DNA from: an uncultured Flavobacterium sp.
Lineage (GTDB): Bacteria; Bacteroidota; Bacteroidia; Flavobacteriales; Flavobacteriaceae
Assembly: GCF_946220915.1 (NCBI RefSeq)
Contig: NZ_CAMIHH010000120.1
Coordinates: 1 to 9,021 of the forward strand
Direction of reading: 5' to 3'
DNA: 9,021 bases
The position numbers and the translations under genes were made by a program. The notes under the pieces were generated by a model that saw only the letters and a program-made list of their open reading frames with translations, ran no database searches and was not told the origin of the DNA. This document shows positions 1 through 8,200 of the stretch, piece by piece (within the stretch, counting starts at the first letter, position 1; each line of letters opens with the position of its first letter).

Positions 1-248
1 CGGTGGCAAGCCTGCCATTTGTTACCGATGAATTTGGCGAATTGCTCAAACAATCGGAAAAGGAGGATAACACGCCAAGCTGTTCACTTGCCGAAGCATT
101 GGAACATCAGGATTTGTTCATCAATTCATCATTGACGCAAATGGGTTGCTCTTTATTGTGGAACTTGTTTCGCAAGGGAATGATTGAGTATAAAGGATTT
201 TTCCACAACCTGAAAGATTTCCGAACCCACCCAATTAAAGTTGCCTAA
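1..248 (+). CDS. C-terminal part of a probable PRTRC-system ThiF-family protein (5' end outside window)
   Basis: Only the last 82 or so codons are present. The frame is open to the left edge, so the GTG at position 3 is very unlikely to be the start; the stop is the TAA at 246-248. The visible tail holds a PSCSLAEAL motif with Cys at nt 81-83, then QDLFIN, a hydrophobic GCSLLWNLFRKGM stretch, and an ending close to GFFHNLKDFRTHPIKV. From memory, this order matches the C-terminus of ThiF/E1-like proteins of PRTRC systems, gene clusters of unknown biochemical role carried by plasmids and conjugative elements in Proteobacteria and Bacteroidota. ThiF-fold proteins adenylate the C-terminus of a ubiquitin-like partner, but the nucleotide-binding Rossmann part lies outside the window and activity cannot be judged. 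A terminator-like hairpin follows 15 bp after the stop. The family call rests on motif memory, not on a search; another ThiF/MoeB-like mobile-element protein is the main alternative. Confidence 0.66.
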   Translation, partial: VASLPFVTDEFGELLKQSEKEDNTPSCSLAEALEHQDLFINSSLTQMGCSLLWNLFRKGMIEYKGFFHNLKDFRTHPIKVA

Positions 249-263
249 ACTAAATATCGGGCG

Positions 264-307
264 GCAAAAAGACACTCCCTCACCGATGGTCGGGACAGTC
301 TTTTTGC
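264..307 (+). terminator. Terminator-like imperfect hairpin after the ThiF-like gene
   Basis: The left arm starts GCAAAAAGAC (264-273) and pairs perfectly with GTCTTTTTGC (298-307). After a two-base mismatch, TCCC (276-279) pairs with GGGA (292-295). ACC (282-284) then pairs with GGT (288-290) around a GAT loop. The A-run on one side and T-run on the other make it look like a bidirectional intrinsic terminator, 15 bp after the TAA of the plus-strand gene. The T-run lies inside the stem rather than purely after it, and intrinsic terminators are less well defined in Bacteroidota, so the role is inferred from shape and position. Confidence 0.5.
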
Positions 308-328
308 ATTAAAGCGGATGCAACCCAA

Positions 329-358
329 TTGATAAAAAACACCGCGCTTTTTTATCAA
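329..358. repeat. Perfect 11-bp inverted repeat with 8-nt loop
   Basis: TTGATAAAAAA (329-339) and TTTTTTATCAA (348-358) are exact reverse complements around the GC-rich spacer CACCGCGC (340-347). On the plus strand the right arm begins with six T after GCGC. It could be a second terminator, a protein-binding palindrome or a mobile-element feature. The pairing is read directly; the role is unknown. Confidence 0.6.
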
Positions 359-379
359 AAAGGTTTCGAGTTCTTTCGC

Positions 380-396
380 GGGATATTGAGTATCCC
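380..396. repeat. Perfect 6-bp inverted repeat with 5-nt loop
   Basis: GGGATA (380-385) and TATCCC (391-396) flank the loop TTGAG. This is a short hairpin and could occur by chance. It is listed because it is the third clean inverted repeat within about 135 bp of an otherwise gene-free gap. Confidence 0.4.
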
Positions 397-679
397 ATTT
401 ATTGTCTTGTACGGACTTCTTTTCTTTTCGATGTAAGAAAATTAAATTTAACATCCAGTTCACTTCTATTAAGATATGTTGTGTTAGTTAAAACAATGTA
501 ATTCAACATCAAAAATAAGCAAACTAAAAGTTAAAGGCAGTAGTAAAAATTTATAAGTTTATGGATTTTAATTTTAAATCAGTAAAATATTTGTACTTGA
601 AGTAGCATCCATGATTTCTAAACAAAATTTACAAAAATATTCTGTTGACAGTAAACTACCTTGACGATGCTAAACATCT

Positions 680-1672
680 CTAAAAACCCGGAGGGCATCC
701 ATCACATTGATGTTCCCAATCGAACTCATAGATTAAGGAAAGCTCATGGACACCTCCATTACGGCCCATATTATTGAGCATGATATCATAGGAATATCCA
801 AATTTGAGGTATTTATAATTTAAGCCAAGATATGGGTTTATTGATGTAACCAAAGGCGCGTTGGGTGTATTTCTTCCAGGATTTGTAGCTGCAAATGCGC
901 CAATCAGGAATGTTGAAAAATCCAATGCCCCTCCAATGTCCAACCTATTAAAATTGCCTTGTTGCATATAGTTGGCTCTAATAAGAAGATGAGAGTCGAA
1001 CGGAAAAATATTGCTGGGCATCAGGACTTGATACCCGCCACTTATCGAAAAAAACATATCCAGCGGCTGCTCACCCCTTTCCATAAATGAGATATTGGGT
1101 TTGTTCAGGTGTCTTAACGATATACCAAGCCAGTAATTCTCAACATTATTTAGTAAGAGGCCGGCACCGACATCTATATATTTCCTTGATTCATTATTTC
1201 CGTTTCTGGGAATTGATGGGTCAATAGTAACAGGATCTATTGTGCCAGTAGCAATATTAAGCTGGTCCCCAAGTGTAAGGTTGAAGCCAAAAGACTTTGT
1301 ACCCGCGCCAAATTCGAGTGCCGGGCGAAGGTACCAGTCATCGTTTAGTTGTATGCGGTATACATAGCTTCCGGTTATTTGGGTGAGCGAGTAATCAGCA
1401 AATGATTCCCGCTGGCTAAGAATGCTTACTCCAAAACCACTTTGCCAATCGTCTATCCATGCGTTGCCATATGCATAATCGCTGTTAATGCGCAGCTTGG
1501 CATCCGGCCATTGTGCACGGTGAAGGCCGCCAACGCTCGACTTCTCCGTGAATGCCGTAAAGGCAGGATTGAAAGTTTGAGGTACCCTGAAATACTGCGT
1601 AAATATTGGATCCTGTGCCTGCGCAGCCAGGACAGAAATGAAGCATAATATGGTTGTATAGAAGTTTTTCAT
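680..1672 (-). CDS. PorP/SprF-family type IX secretion outer-membrane protein
   Basis: Complete gene of 330 residues. The start ATG (1670-1672) is followed by a signal peptide: MKN, a hydrophobic stretch to about residue 17, then an AQA|QD cleavage site after Ala19. The mature protein opens with QDPIFTQYF, the hallmark start of the PorP/SprF family, followed by NPAFTAF. The rest alternates polar and aromatic residues as in outer-membrane beta-barrels, with late strand-like segments such as PYLGLNYKYLKFGYSYDI and ELSLIYEFDW, and it ends in Phe. Length fits the family (about 300-350). Members cooperate with T9SS to export or anchor proteins with type B sorting domains; SprF serves SprB in Flavobacterium johnsoniae. 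It starts 15 bp after the stop of the giant type B protein on the same strand, so the two are very probably one operon and partners. No Shine-Dalgarno motif is visible in that gap, which is common in Bacteroidota. Oddity: a CDGCPPGF tail after the last strand. Confidence 0.93.
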   Translation of the reverse strand: MKNFYTTILCFISVLAAQAQDPIFTQYFRVPQTFNPAFTAFTEKSSVGGLHRAQWPDAKLRINSDYAYGNAWIDDWQSGFGVSILSQRESFADYSLTQITGSYVYRIQLNDDWYLRPALEFGAGTKSFGFNLTLGDQLNIATGTIDPVTIDPSIPRNGNNESRKYIDVGAGLLLNNVENYWLGISLRHLNKPNISFMERGEQPLDMFFSISGGYQVLMPSNIFPFDSHLLIRANYMQQGNFNRLDIGGALDFSTFLIGAFAATNPGRNTPNAPLVTSINPYLGLNYKYLKFGYSYDIMLNNMGRNGGVHELSLIYEFDWEHQCDGCPPGF

Positions 1673-1687
1673 TGTTGATAGAGGAAA

Positions 1688-2221
1688 TTATTTAATAAGT
1701 ACAAAAGGCCCGTCCAGTTCTATGATATGGCCATAAAAGGTTTCCGCTTTTATGCGGAAGTAAAAATTGCCGTTCTCCGCAGGAATATTTTTCACAGTCC
1801 CGTTCCAACCCGTGAGGGTTTCGCCTTTTTCACTATAAATCATTCCGCCCCAAGTATCATACACATTCAGTTCGATTGATTTTAAGCCTTTATGTACGGG
1901 ATTGAAAGTGTCATTTATACCGTTGCCATCAGGTGTAAAGGCATTTGGCACCATTACATCATATCCTTTTGAGACTACAATGGTCATTACATAAGTGTCG
2001 GTACAGCCATACGGATAGACCACATGCAGGGTTACAGCATAAATGCCTTCTTTCACATAGGTATGCGACGGGCTTATTTCGTTAGAAGATGATCCGTCGC
2101 CAAAATTCCAGCCTACTTCTGTATAATCGCCTGTTGAAAGGTTTTCGAAGGTAATCGGGTCAAATATCGAATATTCACGGTAGGTTGTAAAAGCATAGGA
2201 GCCTGCCGTAAAATCCGCTTC
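1688..2221 (-). other. PKD domain plus T9SS type B C-terminal sorting domain
   Basis: The PKD domain (about 2221-1967) carries the classic WNFGDGSSSNEISPSHTY pattern, then GIYAVTLHVVYPYGCTD. The sorting domain (1966-1688, 92 residues) shows every landmark of the gliding-motility-associated type B CTD: VPNAFTPDGNGINDTFNP, then an ELNVYDTWGGMIYSE strand pair, GWNGT, GNFYFRIKAE and a final GPFVLIK. This domain directs export by T9SS and, for this class, works with PorP/SprF-type proteins rather than with the type A CTD route. It is therefore the strongest single piece of evidence that the giant protein is displayed or released outside the cell. Confidence 0.93.
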
Positions 2222-5200
2222 CCCCAGCTGTTCGGTATTTACCTCAAAAGTAGCTGTAGCAGAGCATCCCGAAGAATCGGTGGCGGTAACTATTACCGTA
2301 CCATTTTGGTCAGTGTTCATATACTGCCCAAAAGGCCCCGAAACGTTACCGCTTGTCCATGTATAATTGAACGGCGGTACACCCCCTGATGCCTGCGCAA
2401 TGTTGGTCTGCAATACAGTATGTGCATTACAGTTCACGGCAAGGTCGGTAGCCACGTTCAGAACAATAGGGTCAGGGCGGGTAATAGTGTATGTGCGTGC
2501 TAGTGTGCATCCTCCGGCATCAGTAACAGTTACTGAATATGTCCCCGAGGTCAGTCCGCTAAGGTCTTCTGTGGTTTGCCCGTTGGACCATGCAAACGTG
2601 TACGGAAGCGTGCCGCCTGCTACAGTCAGGTTGATAGCCCCGGTTTGAGCATCATTGCAATCCAGCGCATGGGTCAGGTTAGCCGCTACATTCAGTGTAG
2701 CAGGCTCTATAATGGTAAATGTGCGCACGATCTGGCATGGAGTGCCATCGGTTATTGTAGCGGTATAAGTACCCGTGCCAAGATTATTGCGGGTAGTTCC
2801 CTGGTTTGAACCATCGCTCCATACAAGGGTAACAGGGGCAATACCGCCAACAAGGTTTAGCGCAATGCTGCCATCGTGCGCCCCATGGCAGCTAATATTA
2901 TTCACTACAGGAGTTACAGTAAATATTGGCGCTTCGGGTATTATTACCGTAATAGGCTTTTGGCAGTTACTTTCGTCGGTAATCGTAATAATATAGGTAC
3001 CGGCTGCCAGGTTGTCCTGGAAAGTACCTGTAGCCAGGTTGCTCCATTCGGCAATATAAGGCGGGTCGCCGCCCGTTATTGCGAGGTATATTGAAGCATT
3101 GTTAGCGCCGTAGCAGGTAATGGGCGTAGTAGTTGGGATGATAATGATTTCAGGCTGTTCTGTAATAGTTACTGATAAGGCTATGGTACAGCCGTTTTCA
3201 TCCGATGCTGTAAGATTGTATGTACCTGCAGCGATATTCACCAGATCTTCGGATGCCGATACAAATCCATTTGGGCCATTCCATGCATAATTATAAATTC
3301 CTGTATTATCCGGCACACCACCAGATACTGTTACATCTATTGATCCGGTAGCCTGCCCGAAACAAAGTACATTTACCTGGCTTTGGGTTATAGCCAGTGC
3401 CGGAGGCTGTGTAAGCGTAAAGCTTTGTGATGGTGCAGTACATCCATTGTTGTCGGCAATGGTAAGGGTATAGGTGCCCACCGCAAGGTTCGCCAGGTTT
3501 TGAGTAGAGGCCGTAAAGCCGTTTAGCCCCGTCCAGGTGTAGGTGTACACTCCTGTACCACCGCTTGGTGTTATGGTGATGGTGCCATTATTCCCTCCAA
3601 AGCAGCTTACCTGATAACCGTTAAATGCTGACATAGCACCTGTAAAGGCAACCACCTGTGGCTCGGTTATAGTGAAGCTTTGGGTCACGGGACAGGCATT
3701 GGTGGTATCGTGTACCGTTACGGTATAAGCTCCGGGTGCAAGACCGGAAATGTCCTGAGTACTGGCTGTAAAGCCGTTCGTGCCTGTCCAGCTGTAAGTA
3801 TATCCGGGGTAACCACCGGCAACTGTAAGGTCTATCGATCCGTTGTTGGCGCCTTTGCAGCTAATACTGAATCCGTTAAAGTTTGATACTGCCGCATTGG
3901 TTATGGCCAGCCCTGTAGCAGGCTGGGTTATTTGTATGCCGTTGAGGAATTTAATAGTCCCGTTTGCATCGGTAACGCGAATATTATAGGTTCCGGCAGC
4001 AAGGTTATCAAATACATAGTTCGTGGCAGCAAGGTTGTTTACGTTTTCCACCACAGTACCATCAGTAAGTAATATAGTATAGTCATAAGGGCCTACCGAT
4101 GTCTGTGTTACAGCCACTTCTATAACACCCGTGCTTTGCCCGAAACAATTTACATTCAAATGGCTTGCAGTTACCTCGGCAATGACTAGCGGCATAGGTT
4201 CTATCAGGGTGAAATCAAGGGTTATGTTCTCACATAATCCATCACTTATTACGACGGTATAAGCGCCTGGGCCAAGGTTAGACACATCCTGTGTAGAGGC
4301 TGCAAAGCCATTTGGCCCCGTCCATGTGTAGGTATAGGTACCCGTTCCGCCTGTAGGTGTAAGGTCTATGGAGCCATCATTGGCGCCTGCCGAACTGATC
4401 TGGAAACCGTTGAAATTTGAAACCACAGAGGTAACGTCAAAAACAGGATTTACATTTACTGTAAGTGTAAAACTTGCACCGCTACAATTGCCTTGTGGCG
4501 ATACAGGTGCTATAGTGTATACCGCAGCCTGTACTGTCGCTGTGGTATTGGTAAGCGTCCCTGTGACAATGCTTTGTGCAGAACCCGGGGCACCGCCCGA
4601 CACGTTGCCTGAAGGCGCTCCCCAGTTAAATACCGTATTGGCCGGAAGTATTGTAGCCACCGTGGCCGGATCGAATGTAAAAGTGCTGCCGCTGCATAAT
4701 GTGATGGTAGCATTAGGTACGGTTGCTGTGGGGTTTATAGTTACCTGAACGGTAAAAGGTACACCGTTACAGCCTCCAAAATGCGGGGTTACGATATAGT
4801 TGGCTGTTACAGAGAGATTGGTAGTGTTTACCAGAACCTGGTTCAGGCTTGGCTGTGGCGTATTTTGGGCTGACCCTCCGGTAAACCCGGTTCCTGTTGG
4901 TGCCGTCCAGGTAAAGGTTACGCCCACAGGCATATTATTGCCTCCCGTATTGGCAGGAATATAGTTTGGCGAAGATCCACTGCAAATACTGGTTAATTCT
5001 GTATTATTTACAAATGGGACAGGTGTTACCGTTATGGTATAGGTAGATGTTGTCCCTTCACAGGCCGATGCATCAGACGTTGTGGCCACTGCAATATATG
5101 TTACGGTAAGCACACCATTAGTCGTGTTCACCAATGTTTGCGCCGGTATTACAGTAGTGCCGCTTATTGCTGCCCCCGTAATGCCCGATGGTATATTTGC

Positions 5201-8200
5201 CGTCCAGTTGATCGAGGTATTAGGTGTAGCGCTGGTAAGGTTTACCACTATACTCGATGTACCGGAACAGATGGTTTGGTCGTTTTGTGAAAAGTTTACA
5301 GATGGCGCAGGGTTTACCGTAATGGTAAATGTTTTTGGTGTGCCATCACAGCCATTCACCTGTGGGGTAACGGTTATTGTTGCTGTTATTTCGGTAGTCC
5401 CCGTATTGGTAGCTGTAAACGAAGTAATATCTCCCGATCCGATGGCTGCAAGCCCGATGGATGGTGTATCATTCACCCAGTTAAATACCGTTCCAGTAAC
5501 AGTTCCGGTAAAGGTAATGCCGGTTATTGCTGACTGGTTACACACTGTCTGGTTGCCCACTGTTGCTACGGATGAGGTAGGGGCTACGGTTACAGTTACC
5601 TCAAAAGTGTCGCCCGAACAGCCGTTGGCAGCTGGTGTTACCACATAGGTTACAGTAACTGCTGTTGGGTTTGTATTGGTAATAGCGCCCGAAATAGTAT
5701 TGCTGTTGTTTCCTGCTACAAGGCCTGTTACACCCGCTTGTGGTGAAGGAGCTGCCCAGGTGTAGGTAGTGTTGGCGGGTACGGTGCCATTTGTTCCGTT
5801 TGCAGGGGTAACCGTAAATGGAGCGCCACTACACGAAGCCATAGGCATATCGTTGATATCCGGTTTAGGATTTACGGTAACGATTATTGTGAAAGGTTCA
5901 CCTGTGCAGGTTTCAGTACCTGAAGTCCAGTTTGGCGTTACGGTATATGTTGCAGTGAGCGTTTCATTTGTGCTGTTGGTAAGGGTGCCGCTTACCGATG
6001 CTGCATCAGTACCGGGTTGCCCGCCTGTAATGCCTGCATCCTGTAGTGGTGCACTCCATGAGTAGGTAACACCTGTTGCCGGGACAATGTTTCCTCCCCC
6101 ATTAGCAGGAGAAATGGTAAAAGGCTGTCCGCTGCAAATAGCAGCATTCTGTGCAACTATAAAAGGCTTGGGATTTACGGTAACGGTAACGAGGAAAGTA
6201 TTGCCGTTACAGCCGTCAGTAATCGGGGTTACAGTATAGGTAAGCGTTACAGGTACGTTGGTTGTATTTACTAGCGCCTGGCTAATGTTGTTTTGTGGTG
6301 TGGTTTGGTTTGATTCGCCTGTAATACTGCCATTAGCCGGAACCGTCCACGTATATTGAGTACCTGCCGGAATACTGTTGCCGTTACCGTCCTGTGGAGA
6401 GATCATAAATGTACCGCCGCTGCAAATGGTTGCAGTTAGCGTAGCAGTAATGGCCGGAACAGGTTTTACTGTAATGGTATAGCTATAAGTTGCGCCCGGA
6501 CAGGAAACCCCGGTGGTAGAAGCAGTAGCTGTATATACTACGTTTATTGGATCAGTAGTACTGTTGGTCAGTGTTTGTGCGGAAATACTGTTAGTGCCGC
6601 TTAAGGTAACACCGCTTACGCCTGCAGGCTGGGTTGCGGTCCAGCTTATTGACGCTCCCGGTGTAGTACTGCTGAGGTTCACTGTACTGCTGGCCGCACC
6701 GGAACAAACAGCCTGGTTTGCCTGCGAAAAAGTTACTGCCGGGGCAGGATTTACCGTAATGGTAAAGTTTTGCGGAGTACCCGAACAAGTACCAATTTTC
6801 GGAGTGACTGTTATGGTTGCAGTTACTGCAGTGTTTCCGTTGTTGATCGCTGCAAAAGCAGCTATATTGCCCGTACCGTTTCCGGCCAGGCCAATGGATG
6901 GGTTGCTATTTGTCCATGTAAAAGTAGTATTGCCAACAGGGCTTGTGAAATTTATAGGTGCAGTGTTCGTGCCGTTACATACAGTCTGGGACAATACTGT
7001 AGTAACAGTAGGGGTAGGCTGAACAGTTACCGTTATATTGAAAGCGCTGCCTGTACAACCGTTGGTTGTCGGTGTAACCACATAGGTTATATCAACAGGA
7101 GCGGTATTTGAATTTGTTACAGTAGCAGAAATACTATTACTATTGTTTCCTGCCGTAAGCCCTGTTACACCTGCCTGTGCCGCAGGTGCTGCCCATGTAT
7201 AAACCGTATTGTCAGGTACAGTCCCGTTAATGCCGTTTGCAGGGGCAACGGTAAACGCTGAACCGCTACAGCTATCAATTGTTATGTTGCTTATTGCAGG
7301 TTTTGGCTTTATGGTTATGCTGTAGGTAAATGCAGACCCCGGGCATGCAGCGCCGCCGCTTAGGGAACCCGATGCGCTATATTGTACCGTAATTGGTGCA
7401 TTGGTATTGTTGATAAGCGTTTGTGCAGGGATGGTAGCTGTGCCCGATATAGCTGTGCCTGTAATTCCGGTGGCCCCGGCTGATGTCCAGCTAAAGTTTA
7501 CAACCGCCGTGGGACTTGTGAGCGTCACAGGCGCTGTTGTTTCGCCTGAGCAAATGGTTTGGTTAGCTATTGAAAATTGTACTACAGGCGAAGGGCTGAC
7601 CGTAATTGTGAAAGTCTGAGGGCTGCCATTGCAACTTCCTGAATGGGGCGTAACGGTAATGGTTGCAGTTACCGCGGAGTTGCCAGTATTAACCGGCGTA
7701 AAGGCCGGTATATTGCCTGTACCGCTTGCAGGTAGACCTATTGTAGTATTGCTGTTCGTCCACGTGTAAGTGGTTCCTGCCACGCTGTTGCTAAATACAA
7801 TAGCCGGGCTCGGAGCGCCATTACACAGGTCGGCATTTGCAAGGGTCATGGCCGCTGGCGAAGGGTTCACTGTTATTGTAAATGTGACCGGATTGCCATT
7901 ACACTCGTTGGCAGACGGCGTTACTGTAATGGTGGCAGTTATGGGTGCAGTGCCGGTATTCGATGCTGTAAATTGCGGGATGTTCCCCGTGCCGTTGGCA
8001 GCCAGCCCGATAGCCGGGTTGCTGTTCGTCCAGTCAAATGTAGTGCCGCCCACAGCCGAGCTAAGGGTTATTGCATTTTGCGTAGCGGCGTTACAAAGCG
8101 TAATGTTTGAGAGTGCGTTTACAGCAGGCACGGGGTTTACAGTAATGGTAAAAGTTTGTGGGGCGCCATCGCAGCCGTTATAACGGGGCGTTACTGTAAT

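Larger units (their letters stand above)
249..679. other. Intergenic region between convergent genes, with inverted repeats on the left and AT-rich DNA on the right
   Basis: This 431-bp stretch separates the plus-strand ThiF-like gene from the 3' end of the minus-strand PorP/SprF-like gene. I see no gene in it that I can support. The left part (about 260-400) is of mixed composition and holds three separate inverted repeats, listed individually. The right part (about 400-679) is strongly AT-rich, with no tRNA, no repeat array, no good Bacteroidota promoter (TAnnTTTG) and no clear terminator for the PorP/SprF-like gene. The composition change near 400-450 could mark a border between a mobile element and chromosome, but no att-type direct repeat can be identified from one side only. 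Confidence 0.6.

Noticed and set aside
3..5. GTG as the start of the left-edge gene.
   Set aside because: No upstream sequence exists in the window to support it, and an 81-residue product would lack the Rossmann part expected for a ThiF-family protein. It is treated as a truncated gene.
245..463. A 72-codon minus-strand open frame ending 4 bp into the ThiF-like gene's 3' end (stops overlap as CTAA).
   Set aside because: It spans all three inverted repeats, has no ribosome-binding or promoter signal I can see, and no family I recognise. Its middle (WDTQYPAKELE) looks protein-like, so conservation of the translated sequence in other elements would revive it.
583..600. TATTTGTAC-like sequence as a Bacteroidota promoter (TAnnTTTG).
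   Set aside because: The spacing does not match the consensus, there is no plus-strand gene after it, and such matches are common in AT-rich DNA.
5082..5648. Long plus-strand open frame (188 codons) antisense to the PKD-like repeats; similar ones at 6513-7022 and 7770-8183.
   Set aside because: Their residues mirror the repeats in the giant gene (recurring GFTVMV and VTVxVAV runs), so they arise from the biased Thr/Val/Asn codons on the other strand and recur with each repeat. No start signals were seen.
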